Source: Candidatus Liminaster caballi
GTDB taxonomy: Bacteria > Bacteroidota > Bacteroidia > Bacteroidales > UBA3663
Length of the DNA: 64,000 nt
NCBI GenBank assembly: GCA_018065085.1
Contig: JAGHUA010000001.1
Coordinates: 23,912 to 87,911 of the forward strand
Direction of reading: 5' to 3'
In this document: positions 25,734-33,798 of the stretch, piece by piece
How the letters are laid out: each line of letters starts with the position of its first letter
Numbering within the stretch: position 1 is the stretch's first letter
The notes under the pieces: generated by a model
The model's input: only the letters and a program-made list of their open reading frames with translations
What the model was told of the DNA's origin: nothing
Databases searched by the model: none
Made by a program: the position numbers and the translations under genes

Positions 25734-26732
25734 TTAGCCGAGGTGACCGTTAGAGCCGAGCACATCAACGATCTTGTGGATGTACATCTTCTTCATGTTG
25801 TCACGGGCAGGAGTGAGATACTGACGTGGGTCGAAGTGTGATGGGTTCTCAGCGAGGTGCTTGCGGATAGCTGCAGTCATAGCGAGACGTGAGTCAGAGT
25901 CGATGTTGATCTTGCAGACAGCCGACTTAGAAGCCTCACGGAGCTGCTCCTCTGGAATACCGATAGCATCTGGCAACTTGCCGCCGAACTCGTTGATAGT
26001 AGCAACCTCATCCTGTGGAACAGATGAAGAGCCGTGGAGAACGATTGGGAAGCCTGGGAGCTTAGCCTCGATCTCGTGGAGAACGTCAAATGCGAGTGGT
26101 GGTGGAACGAGGATACCCTTCTCGTTGCGTGTGCACTGAGCAGGAGTGAACTTGTAAGCACCGTGAGAAGTACCGATTGAGATAGCGAGAGAGTCGCAAC
26201 CTGTGCGTGTAGCGAAGTCGATAACCTCCTCTGGCTTTGTGTAGTGTGACTCAGCTGCAGAAACCTCATCCTCAACACCGGCGAGAACGCCGAGCTCAGC
26301 CTCAACAGTTACGTCGAACTGGTGAGCGTACTCAACAACCTTCTTGGTGAGGGCGATGTTCTCCTCGTATGGGAGGTGTGAGCCATCGATCATTACTGAA
26401 GAGAAACCGCAGTCGATGCAGTCCTTGCAAGTCTCGAAGCTGTCACCGTGATCAAGGTGAAGAACGATTTCAGGCTTCTCGCAACCAAGCTCCTTAGCAT
26501 ACTCAACAGCACCCTGAGCCATGTAGCGGAGGATTGTTGGGTTAGCGTACTTGCGTGCGCCCTTAGAAACCTGCATGATAACTGGAGACTTTGTCTCGAC
26601 AGCAGCCATTACGATAGCCTGCATCTGCTCCATTGTATTGAAGTTGAATGCTGGGATAGCATAACCACCTGCAACAGCCTTCTTGAACATCTCGCGGGTG
26701 TTCACAAGACCGAGATCTTTGTAATTTACCAT
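25734..26732 (-). CDS. fba: class II fructose-bisphosphate aldolase
   Basis: This cytoplasmic zinc enzyme cleaves fructose-1,6-bisphosphate to dihydroxyacetone phosphate and glyceraldehyde-3-phosphate. The 332-residue protein shows AIPAFNFNTMEQ near the start, VLHLDHGDSFETC with zinc/catalytic His and Asp, SVMIDGSHLPYEENI, VEAELGVLAGVED, DSLAISIGTSHGAYKF, FPIVLHGSSSVPQ and CKINIDSDSRLAMTA. All are features of class II aldolases of about this length in Bacteroidales. It is transcribed alone from the promoter at 26779-26812 and ends at its own terminator. Confidence 0.97.
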   Translation of the reverse strand: MVNYKDLGLVNTREMFKKAVAGGYAIPAFNFNTMEQMQAIVMAAVETKSPVIMQVSKGARKYANPTILRYMAQGAVEYAKELGCEKPEIVLHLDHGDSFETCKDCIDCGFSSVMIDGSHLPYEENIALTKKVVEYAHQFDVTVEAELGVLAGVEDEVSAAESHYTKPEEVIDFATRTGCDSLAISIGTSHGAYKFTPAQCTRNEKGILVPPPLAFDVLHEIEAKLPGFPIVLHGSSSVPQDEVATINEFGGKLPDAIGIPEEQLREASKSAVCKINIDSDSRLAMTAAIRKHLAENPSHFDPRQYLTPARDNMKKMYIHKIVDVLGSNGHLG

Positions 26733-26778
26733 AATAATAATATGTTAGTTGTTACTAATGTTGTTTGAAATAACGCTG

Positions 26779-26812
26779 CAAAGATAATGCTTTCTTGACG
26801 AATTGCGGCAAA
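26779..26812 (-). promoter_or_regulatory. fba promoter (minus strand)
   Basis: On the minus strand, TATCTTTG (complement of 26779-26786) lies 22 bases downstream of a TTTG (complement of 26809-26812). This is close to the Bacteroidota -33/-7 spacing. The predicted leader to the ATG at 26732 is about 40 nt. Confidence 0.72.
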
Positions 26813-26889
26813 AACCAACGGATTTTTGCACACAAACAGATACTTTTGTAAGAAAAGTAAGATTTAAATAGCAAAAAAACGGAAAAAAG

Positions 26890-26921
26890 TTTGGAGGTTA
26901 ATCAGCAATGACTTATCTTTG
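26890..26921 (+). promoter_or_regulatory. promoter of the Phe/Tyr operon leader
   Basis: TTTG at 26890-26893 and TATCTTTG at 26914-26921 are separated by exactly 20 bases, an ideal Bacteroidota promoter. Transcription should begin near 26928, 16 bases before the leader peptide start codon. Confidence 0.85.
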
Positions 26922-26943
26922 CACCCGAAAAAAAGAAAATGCT

Positions 26944-27009
26944 ATGAGTTTGTACGGCCGATTTTATTATTTCTTTTATTACTTTGCAAAGGAATGTAAG
27001 GTCGGGTAA
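26944..27009 (+). CDS. pheL: Phe/Tyr-rich attenuator leader peptide, 21 aa
   Basis: A 21-codon frame begins just after the operon promoter. It encodes MSLYGR, then eight consecutive aromatic residues FYYFFYYF (positions 7-14), then AKECKVG and TAA. Nine of 21 residues are Phe or Tyr. The operon downstream makes Phe and Tyr, so translation of this peptide can sense both charged tRNAs. The last codons and stop (27000-27009) lie on the antiterminator arm GGTCGGG. The symbol is given by analogy to enterobacterial pheL; sequence homology is not claimed. Confidence 0.92.
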   Translation: MSLYGRFYYFFYYFAKECKVG

Positions 27010-27105
27010 GCGTGTGCCGCTGAGCAACGAAGACGAAAGGCACAGACAGACAAACTGAGATTAGCACATGAAACCCCGACCATGAGACTGGCTGGGATTT
27101 TTTTT
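27000..27105 (+). promoter_or_regulatory. transcription attenuator of the Phe/Tyr operon
   Basis: Three elements alternate. GGTCGGG (27000-27006), overlapping the leader peptide stop, is perfectly complementary to CCCGACC (27075-27081), forming the antiterminator. CCCGACC can instead pair, with one mismatch and one G-U, with GGCTGGG (27090-27096), which is followed by eight T residues (27098-27105): a terminator. An additional hairpin TGTGCC (27013-27018)/GGCACA (27039-27044) lies between. A ribosome reaching the stop codon covers GGTCGGG and permits termination. A ribosome stalled at the Phe/Tyr codons leaves it free to form the antiterminator. Confidence 0.85.
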
Positions 27106-27154
27106 GTACGTAACGAATCATTGCAGACTTGCAACACATATTATAATATATATA

Positions 27155-28009
27155 ATGAGTAAGCTAAGAGTCGCCATTCAGGGCGAAGAAGGATGCTATC
27201 ACGAATGGGCTGCGCGCCAGTACTTCGAGGGCGAGGACGTTGAGGTTGTTCCATGCCTTACGTTCCAGTCGGAGTTTGAGGCGATGGCTGCCGACCCGTC
27301 GCTCCTCGGCATCATGGCCATCGAGAATACCATCGCAGGCAATATCCTGCAGAACCATGAGCTGCTCCGCACCTCGCAGCGCAGCATTGCCGGTGAACAT
27401 CGCGTGCATATCAGTCACGTGCTCTGTGCCTTGCCCGGCCAGACGCTCGCCGACATCACCGAAGTCAACTCCCACCCTATCGCCCTGCTCCAGTGTGAGG
27501 AATTTCTCCACTCCCAGCTTCCTGACGCCAAGGTGGTGGAGATGGACGATACGGCAGGCTCGGCAAAGATCATCCGCGACCAGCATCTGATGGGCCATGC
27601 TGCCATCTGCTCGGAATATGCTGCCAAGCTCTACGGCCTCGACATTCTGGCTCGCGCCATCGAGACCAACAAACGCAACTTCACCCGCTTCCTCATCCTC
27701 GAAGACAAGTTCGTCGCCGCCGAGAAGCGCCGCCATGATGTCAACAAGGCCAGCATCGACTTCTGCGTGCGCCACACACAGGGCAGCCTTACGAAAGTGC
27801 TCACCATCCTGTCGTTCTACGGCATGAACCTCACCAAGATACAGTCTATGCCGATCATCGGACGTGAGTGGGAATATCGTTTCTATGTCGATCTGACGTT
27901 CGATGACTATCTGACCTATCGCAAGGCCATCGACGCTATCATGCCGTTTGCCACCGACTTCCAGATTCTTGGCGAATATAAGGAAAAAACTGAAATTATT
28001 GAGAAATGA
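27155..28009 (+). CDS. pheA: prephenate dehydratase with ACT domain
   Basis: This enzyme converts prephenate to phenylpyruvate, the Phe-specific step. I choose the ATG at 27155 (MSKLRVAIQGEEG, 284 aa). A longer frame starting at 27104 would begin inside the attenuator's poly-T and continue through AT-rich leader. The catalytic domain has IQGEEGCYHEWAARQYF, IENTIAGNILQNHELL, and a TRFLIL motif (the family's TRF signature). The ACT domain (about 195-280) has TQGSLTKVLTILSFYGMNL and QSMPIIG, the Phe-binding region for feedback inhibition. Its stop overlaps the next start (ATGA). Confidence 0.94.
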   Translation: MSKLRVAIQGEEGCYHEWAARQYFEGEDVEVVPCLTFQSEFEAMAADPSLLGIMAIENTIAGNILQNHELLRTSQRSIAGEHRVHISHVLCALPGQTLADITEVNSHPIALLQCEEFLHSQLPDAKVVEMDDTAGSAKIIRDQHLMGHAAICSEYAAKLYGLDILARAIETNKRNFTRFLILEDKFVAAEKRRHDVNKASIDFCVRHTQGSLTKVLTILSFYGMNLTKIQSMPIIGREWEYRFYVDLTFDDYLTYRKAIDAIMPFATDFQILGEYKEKTEIIEK

Positions 28010-29178
28010 AAACCATACAGCCGGCTGACCGTATCAGCCATGTCGAGGAATATTACTTCAGTCGCAAACTGAAGGAAGTGGCACGAATGAATCAGGACGG
28101 TGGCATCCCTGTCATCAGTCTTGGCATCGGCGGCCCTGACTTCATCCCGTCAGACCTTACCATCCAGGCATTGATCGACGATGTCAGGCGCTCGGACGCT
28201 CACAGCTACCAGAGCTATGTAGGTCTGCCTGAGTTGCGCAAGGCTTGGGGCCAGTTCTATAAGCGATGGTATGATGTCGATCTCGATCCGCAGACCGAGA
28301 TGCTGCCTCTCATCGGTTCGAAGGAAGGCATCATGCACGTGTCGATGGCATTCCTCAATCCTGGCGATAAGGTTCTCGTGCCTGATCCCGGCTATCCGAC
28401 CTACACGTCGGTCAGCAAGCTGGTAGGCGCTGAGATTATCAAGTACGACCTTACCTACGAGAACAACTGGGAACCTGACTTCGATGCCCTCGAACGTATC
28501 CCCGGCCTTGACGATGTGAAGCTGATGTGGGTCAACTATCCGCACATGCCTACCGGACACAAGGCTTCGACCCAGCTCCTTGAGCGCATTGTCGATTTCG
28601 GTCGCCGCCATCAGATTGTCATCATCAACGACAACCCATATTCGTTCATCCTCAACGACAACCCGCTGTCCATCCTTCAGGTGCCGGGTGCCAAGGACAT
28701 CTGCCTTGAGTTCAACTCTATGTCCAAGAGTCACTCGATGGCCGGCTGGCGTCAGGGCATCGTCTGCGGCAATGCGGAGTTTATCAGCTGGATACTGCGC
28801 GTCAAGAGCAATGTCGATTCGGGCATGTTCCGTCCGATGATGAAGGCTGCCATCGCTGCCCTCAACAATCCCGAGGAGTATTATTCTCGCCAAAACGATG
28901 CCTACCGCGAACGTCGCGTCGTGGCCGAACAGATCATGACCCAGCTGGGCTGTGAGTTCGATCCGTCGCAAAGCGGTCTCTTCCTTTGGGGTCGTATTCC
29001 GGAATCGGCTCCTGACTGCGAGTCGATCACCGAGCCTGTTCTCCATCAAGCCCGTGTCTTCATCACTCCCGGCTTTATCTTCGGCAAGAACGGCGAACGC
29101 TTCATCCGCATAAGCCTTTGCGCACCGGCAGAAAAAATGGAAACAGCTTTACAAAGAATTAAAAATCTAAATAAATAA
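28006..29178 (+). CDS. class I/II PLP-dependent aminotransferase (aromatic pathway)
   Basis: The 390-residue enzyme is a fold-type I aspartate aminotransferase relative. Landmarks: ISLGIGGPDFIPS, SYQSYVGLPELRKAWGQFY, IGSKEGIMH, VPDPGYPTY, WVNYPHMPTG, INDNPYSFI, and SMSKSHSMAGWRQG with the PLP Lys. The C-terminal end has FITPGFIFGKNGERFIRISL. Between pheA and the DAHP synthase gene, and overlapping pheA by four bases, it most likely transaminates phenylpyruvate and 4-hydroxyphenylpyruvate (or prephenate) to complete Phe and Tyr synthesis. Specificity is inferred from context. Confidence 0.9.
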   Translation: MKTIQPADRISHVEEYYFSRKLKEVARMNQDGGIPVISLGIGGPDFIPSDLTIQALIDDVRRSDAHSYQSYVGLPELRKAWGQFYKRWYDVDLDPQTEMLPLIGSKEGIMHVSMAFLNPGDKVLVPDPGYPTYTSVSKLVGAEIIKYDLTYENNWEPDFDALERIPGLDDVKLMWVNYPHMPTGHKASTQLLERIVDFGRRHQIVIINDNPYSFILNDNPLSILQVPGAKDICLEFNSMSKSHSMAGWRQGIVCGNAEFISWILRVKSNVDSGMFRPMMKAAIAALNNPEEYYSRQNDAYRERRVVAEQIMTQLGCEFDPSQSGLFLWGRIPESAPDCESITEPVLHQARVFITPGFIFGKNGERFIRISLCAPAEKMETALQRIKNLNK

Positions 29179-29181
29179 AAT

Positions 29182-30252
29182 ATGGAAATGACATTCGAGC
29201 CACTGCTTCCGCAGATGGACAACAAGCGCCCAATGGTGATAGCAGGACCTTGCAGCGCAGAGAGTGAGGAACAGGTGTTGACCACAGGCCGCGCACTTGC
29301 CGCCAAAGGTTTCAAGATCTTCCGTGCCGGAATCTGGAAGCCGCGCACCAAGCCAGGCGGATTCGAAGGCGTCGGCGTGATCGGTCTGCCATGGCTCCAG
29401 AAGCTCAAGGAAGAGACCGGCATGCTCACAGCAGTCGAGGTTGCCACCAAGGCACACGTCGAGGCTGCACTTGCCTTTGGCGTCGATATTCTCTGGATCG
29501 GAGCACGCACCACAGCCAACCCATTCGCCATGCAGGAGATTGCCGACACACTCCGCGGCCATGACGTACCTGTATTGATCAAGAATCCGGTCAATCCGGA
29601 CGTTGAACTCTGGATCGGCGGCATCGAACGTATCTACGGTGCAGGCATCCATCGCATCGGTGTCATTCATCGCGGTTTCTCATCGGCCGACAAGACCATC
29701 TACCGTAACGTCCCACAGTGGCACATCGCCATCGAGCTGCGCCGCCGTTTCCCTAACCTCCCGATCTTCTGCGATCCTTCGCACATCGGCGGTCGTCGCG
29801 ACCTCGTGAAGCCTCTGTGCCAGCAGGCTATGGATCTCGGTTTCGACGGTCTCATCGTCGAGAGCCATTGCAACCCGGACGCAGCATGGAGCGATGCCAA
29901 GCAGCAGGTTACGCCTGATGTCCTTGACGAGATCATCAGCAACCTCGTCATCCGCGACACCGTTCAGACCACCGAGGACCTCGTTGACCTCCGTCAGCAG
30001 ATCGACGAGATCGACAATAAGATCCTTGAGATCCTTGCCAAGCGTATGCGCGTCAGCCGCGAGATTGCACAGTATAAACTCGAACATGCGATGCCTGTCC
30101 TTCAGGCCGGCCGTTATGACGAAATCCTCAACAAGCGTTCTGAGCAGGGCGTTGCGTTCGGCATGAGTTCGGAGTTTGTCAAGGAGGTGTTCGAGGCTAT
30201 CCACGGCGAGTCTGTGCGCACACAGATGCAGCATATTAATAAATGGAGCTGA
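29182..30252 (+). CDS. bifunctional DAHP synthase/chorismate mutase
   Basis: The 356-residue protein is a fusion. Residues 1-255 are a type I-beta-like 3-deoxy-7-phosphoheptulonate synthase (MVIAGPCSAES, FRAGIWKPRTKPGGFEG, WIGARTTANPFAMQE, IFCDPSHIGGRRD, VESHCNPDAAWSDAKQQ). Residues 265-356 are an AroQ-type chorismate mutase (LVDLRQQIDEIDNKILEILA, RMRVSREIAQYK, FEAIHGESVR). It catalyses the first shikimate-pathway step and the chorismate-to-prephenate step. The arrangement with pheA and tyrA is standard in Bacteroidales. It begins three bases after the aminotransferase stop. Confidence 0.95.
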   Translation: MEMTFEPLLPQMDNKRPMVIAGPCSAESEEQVLTTGRALAAKGFKIFRAGIWKPRTKPGGFEGVGVIGLPWLQKLKEETGMLTAVEVATKAHVEAALAFGVDILWIGARTTANPFAMQEIADTLRGHDVPVLIKNPVNPDVELWIGGIERIYGAGIHRIGVIHRGFSSADKTIYRNVPQWHIAIELRRRFPNLPIFCDPSHIGGRRDLVKPLCQQAMDLGFDGLIVESHCNPDAAWSDAKQQVTPDVLDEIISNLVIRDTVQTTEDLVDLRQQIDEIDNKILEILAKRMRVSREIAQYKLEHAMPVLQAGRYDEILNKRSEQGVAFGMSSEFVKEVFEAIHGESVRTQMQHINKWS

Positions 30253-30253
30253 T

Positions 30254-31039
30254 ATGAAGATTGTAATTTTAGGCAGTGGAAAGATGGGCATGTTCATGGC
30301 CGACACGCTGTGCATGGATCATGATGTGGCGCTTTATGCCCGTCACGCCGAGAAACTCCGTTACTGTCTGAACACACGCCGATTCACATCCTATGATGAG
30401 ATTCGCGAGTTCGATCCGGATCTGGTCATCAACGCCGTAACCATCAAGAATACGCTCAATGTGTTCAACGAGGTGCTGCCATATCTCAACAAGAAGTGCA
30501 TGCTTTCTGACATAGCATCGGTCAAGACCGGTCTGCCTGAGTTCTATGCAGCTTCGGGACATCCGTTCGTCTCGACCCACCCGATGTTCGGTCCTACGTT
30601 TGCCAACCTCAATGACCTGAGCCACAACTACTGCATCATCATCAAGGAGTCCGATCCGTTCGGCAAGGCTTTCTTCCGCGAGGTATATGCTGCCCTGAAG
30701 CTCAACATATACGACTATACGTTCGAGGAGCATGACGAGACCATCGCCTACTCGCTCTCCATTCCGTTTGTTTCCACATTGGCATTCACCGGCGTGATGA
30801 AGCCGCAGGACGCTCCTGGCACGACGTTCAAGAAGCACATGGCCATTGCACGCGGCCTTCTCAGCGAGGACGATTATCTCCTCACCGAGATCCTGTTCAA
30901 TCCGAACTCCCCGAAGCAGATCGACCTCATCGTCGATAAGCTCAAGGAGCTATCTGAGATCATACGCGAACACGATACAGACAGGTTGCTGAACTACATC
31001 AACCAGAGTCGCGAAAACATAAAAGGTCAGGCACTTTAA
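30254..31039 (+). CDS. tyrA: prephenate dehydrogenase
   Basis: This enzyme makes 4-hydroxyphenylpyruvate for Tyr synthesis. I choose the ATG at 30254 (261 aa), one base after the preceding stop. An upstream ATG at 30176 lies inside the DAHP synthase/mutase gene. The Rossmann dinucleotide site is VILGSGKMG at residues 3-11. The family motif STHPMFGPTFANL follows at about 110-123, then a helical dimerisation region. No ACT domain is present, which is usual for this group; feedback control must come from elsewhere, for example the attenuator. The terminator overlaps its last codons. Confidence 0.92.
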   Translation: MKIVILGSGKMGMFMADTLCMDHDVALYARHAEKLRYCLNTRRFTSYDEIREFDPDLVINAVTIKNTLNVFNEVLPYLNKKCMLSDIASVKTGLPEFYAASGHPFVSTHPMFGPTFANLNDLSHNYCIIIKESDPFGKAFFREVYAALKLNIYDYTFEEHDETIAYSLSIPFVSTLAFTGVMKPQDAPGTTFKKHMAIARGLLSEDDYLLTEILFNPNSPKQIDLIVDKLKELSEIIREHDTDRLLNYINQSRENIKGQAL

Positions 31040-31053
31040 GCCTGACCTTTTTC
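31024..31053 (+). terminator. intrinsic terminator of the Phe/Tyr operon
   Basis: The perfect arms AGGTCAGGC (31024-31032) and GCCTGACCT (31040-31048) are followed by a T run. The left arm is within the last codons of tyrA. Confidence 0.93.
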
Positions 31054-31059
31054 TGTGTT

Positions 31060-31132
31060 GTTCGATTCATCGAAAAAAACCGAGTCATGATTCGAGATTC
31101 CGATGATTTGAGGAATATGGCCTCAAATCATC
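31060..31132 (-). terminator. hairpins at the end of the M6 protease gene (probable terminator)
   Basis: A perfect 12-bp inverted repeat, GATGATTTGAGG (31102-31113) with CCTCAAATCATC (31121-31132), lies 10 bases past the protease stop. Beyond it on the minus strand, a near-palindrome (31081-31094) is followed by a T run (complement of 31073-31079), the likely termination point. Confidence 0.7.
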
Positions 31133-31141
31133 AATCTCTCC

Positions 31142-33298
31142 TTATCTCTTCATCATCTTCTTGCCATTGATGATTACCATGCCCTTGGCATTGGCATCCA
31201 CCTTCTGACCGAAGAGGTTGAATGCAGCCGATTCGCCTGACACTGCCTCGACCGTGGTGATGGCCGATGGGTCGTCATCCTCTGGGTTTGGATCAGGAAT
31301 GATGGCAAACTCATCGATGAGGAAGCGTTTGAGCGCGCGCATCTTGATCTTCTGCTCGCCGCTGCCTTTCAGCTTCACCTCGAAATTTGTCCACTTGCCT
31401 GTCTCCATGGTCAATGATGTCTGACCGAGCGTGCCGTTGCCACTGCCGATGCTGAGCTTAAGGGATGTATTGTCAGTATCGAATGGTGCAGCCATAAATG
31501 TAACGATAAAATGACCCTCATCAGCACCGAGGTTGAAGGCTGGAGTTGTGGCGTATGCACCAGGAGTCTGAGTGTTGAACACAGCACAGTTCCAACCGCC
31601 CGACTTCACAGGACATGTCCATCCTTCATTATCCGGATTGAAATCACCGGTTCCGCCTGCGAAGTTATCATTCAGACCGCACTGACCTGTGCAGCTGTTG
31701 AACGATTCATAGAACAAGGCGTCTTCAGGAGCCTCTGGGTTAACATAGACTGTCGATCCCTCATAGAAGTCGAACGATATCAGTCCATTTCTCTTTGAGA
31801 TATTGGTAACGGTCACGTTCAACTTGTTGGTTCCGTCGATATTCTTGTGATAAAGCACAGTGGCAGGATAGCTGTTTGGCGAGAACGTAGTGTTGCCGGC
31901 ACCTGGATATGGGTCGTTGGCAAGCTGTGTGGCACCGCTTGAGGTGTGCTTGCCGTCGGCTGGCACGATGGTGTATCGCTCGTGATCGTTCTTATACCAC
32001 CATGAGTCGAACTTTGAGTTCACCATGTTCCATGCCCAGATTGTCTCATCATAGTCGATGTGGGTGATGAGCAGACCGTTGCCGTAGAGCGACTTGTCCC
32101 AACTCTTCTGCTGACGGTTCTCAAGCAGGAAGAACTCCTCTGGGAAAGCAGGATTCTGCATTGCGTAAGCCACAGGTTCGTCCTCAATGGCAGGCATGTC
32201 GCGCACCTCGATGGTATCGCTCAAAGGCATTGGATCGACCCATCCGCAGCACATCTTCTCGTATGCGGTATATCCGCAAGGACGGAAGCTGTTGCCAAGA
32301 TAGCAGCCGTTGGCCATGATGCTCCAGTTGCCCATTCCCTCAAAACCGGAATACTGCGAGTCGTAGGCATCAGGCAGACCCATGCAGTGGCTGAACTCAT
32401 GGCAGATTGTACCTACACCATCGAGCACAGACTGTGTGTCGCGTGGATCAGCGGCATTGCAACCGCCACGCTGCAACTCTGGCGCACAGGCGTAGGTGCT
32501 GATTCTCACGCCATCCTTCTGCACAGGGTCGATGCCAGACTTATGCGGCCAGATGGTGTCGTCTTTGCCACCGTCGGCCTCGCCACGACCGGCATAGATC
32601 ACAAACACAAGTTCTGCCACACGGTCACCATCCCAGTCATAATCGGCATAGTTGACGTCGGCATCGGCCTTGTTCACAGCCTCACGGATCATCTCGGCGG
32701 CATAGATATCATTGCGGTCGCCCGAGTTTGCTCCATAATAGGCATAGTTGTGCGAGAGCGTATAGATGCCGGCTACGGTAAAGTCAATATCGAAGTCATT
32801 GTAGCTCTGATCGCGATAGTAATCACGCACAGAACCCACATAACCCTCTGACGAAGTATAACCAGGCTCGTTGATGATGCGCTCGTAGAGGGCCTTGTCA
32901 TGACCTTCCTCAAACATACAGTCAGGGAACTGCACCAGGATGATAAGGCATTTCTTAACACCAGTATATACATGATCAGCACCTGCAAATGTGCGTGGAG
33001 TCTGTCCAGCCTTGAGCATGTTCGACTGCTCCTTGGCCTTGAATTCCTTAAATCTGATTGAACGGATCTCGTTCATCTTCTCAAGCGACACCTTCTCAAA
33101 CCTGTCATTGCCCAATGCACGATACAGGGTGCCATCGGCATCACGCCAGCAATGGGCGAACTCATCGCCGCAAAGCTCAGCACGGACTTCTGTTCCGTTG
33201 TGCAAACGGATGTTACGCCAGACGCCAGGTTTGGCTGGTGCGGCAACTGCGGATACTGTCACAAGGGCAGATACGAGTATGCTCAGTAGTTTCTTCAT
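31142..33298 (-). CDS. secreted M6-family zinc metalloprotease with C-terminal tail
   Basis: The 718-residue protein has a signal peptide ending near AVAAPAKPG. The M6 catalytic domain carries ICHEFSHCMGLPDAY, the HExxHxxGxxD zinc signature with His300, Glu301 and His304. CLIILVQFPDC and FVIYAGRGEADGG are also typical of M6 immune-inhibitor-A-like peptidases. A beta-sandwich of about 540-670 (adhesion or jelly-roll type) follows. The last 35 residues (FNLFGQKVDANAKGMVIINGKKMMKR) resemble the surface-sorting-like tail of three other proteins here. It is transcribed alone, divergently from the second susC operon, with which it may act in extracellular protein degradation. Confidence 0.92.
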   Translation of the reverse strand: MKKLLSILVSALVTVSAVAAPAKPGVWRNIRLHNGTEVRAELCGDEFAHCWRDADGTLYRALGNDRFEKVSLEKMNEIRSIRFKEFKAKEQSNMLKAGQTPRTFAGADHVYTGVKKCLIILVQFPDCMFEEGHDKALYERIINEPGYTSSEGYVGSVRDYYRDQSYNDFDIDFTVAGIYTLSHNYAYYGANSGDRNDIYAAEMIREAVNKADADVNYADYDWDGDRVAELVFVIYAGRGEADGGKDDTIWPHKSGIDPVQKDGVRISTYACAPELQRGGCNAADPRDTQSVLDGVGTICHEFSHCMGLPDAYDSQYSGFEGMGNWSIMANGCYLGNSFRPCGYTAYEKMCCGWVDPMPLSDTIEVRDMPAIEDEPVAYAMQNPAFPEEFFLLENRQQKSWDKSLYGNGLLITHIDYDETIWAWNMVNSKFDSWWYKNDHERYTIVPADGKHTSSGATQLANDPYPGAGNTTFSPNSYPATVLYHKNIDGTNKLNVTVTNISKRNGLISFDFYEGSTVYVNPEAPEDALFYESFNSCTGQCGLNDNFAGGTGDFNPDNEGWTCPVKSGGWNCAVFNTQTPGAYATTPAFNLGADEGHFIVTFMAAPFDTDNTSLKLSIGSGNGTLGQTSLTMETGKWTNFEVKLKGSGEQKIKMRALKRFLIDEFAIIPDPNPEDDDPSAITTVEAVSGESAAFNLFGQKVDANAKGMVIINGKKMMKR

Positions 33299-33363
33299 AG
33301 TCTATAACTGTTTTTTGATTATTATATACAATTAAATTTACGCGCGAGTGCGCAAATACGGGG

Positions 33364-33395
33364 CAAAGGTAGCAAATAATACTCATATTGCCAAA
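33364..33395 (-). promoter_or_regulatory. promoter of the M6 protease gene
   Basis: On the minus strand TTTG (complement of 33392-33395) and TACCTTTG (complement of 33364-33371) are separated by 20 bases, matching the Bacteroidota consensus. The leader to the ATG at 33298 is about 60 nt. Confidence 0.82.
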
Positions 33396-33687
33396 TTTTT
33401 GGCCATTTATTTGCAATTTCATACACCTTATTTACAATTATTAACCGTTTCGCAACAAAAAGGGAATGCTATTTTGCAACAAGCAAGCACCTTTTCACAG
33501 TTATGGAACAGTTAGGAATTGGTTGCGAGCACTTCCCAATACTTAGGAAACAGTTTTGCTCACATAATTCATCTTTTATGCGAATAAAAACACATGTGCA
33601 GTTTGCATTTTTTGCATTTTTTGTGAAAATTTATAATATAATTGCCATTATTATGTAATAACATGTAGATTTTTGATATATATTTAG

Positions 33688-33695
33688 TACCTTTG
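33688..33695 (+). promoter_or_regulatory. -7 promoter element for the second susC operon
   Basis: TACCTTTG lies 103 bases upstream of the susC start. A TTTG is present at 33672-33675 but only 12 bases away, closer than the usual 19-21, so the -33 box is uncertain. Confidence 0.55.
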
Positions 33696-33798
33696 CGCAC
33701 GCTATTGGTATGTATTTACATCGTGTTATGCTGTTAGCGACAATTATTGGTTACGTGTTTTAGGAATCAACATTATTAATTATATAAGGAATTAAAGT

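Larger units (their letters stand above)
33299..33798. other. divergent intergenic region, AT-rich, with promoters both ways
   Basis: This 500-base gap between the M6 protease (leftward) and the second susC (rightward) is AT-rich and holds no convincing frame. Apart from the two promoters listed separately, the only structure I see is a short repeated TTTTTTGCA stretch near 33600-33625. It is long enough to hold binding sites for a shared regulator. Confidence 0.6.

Noticed and set aside
27104..27154. Earlier start of pheA
   Set aside because: It would begin at the end of the attenuator poly-T and add residues absent from the family.
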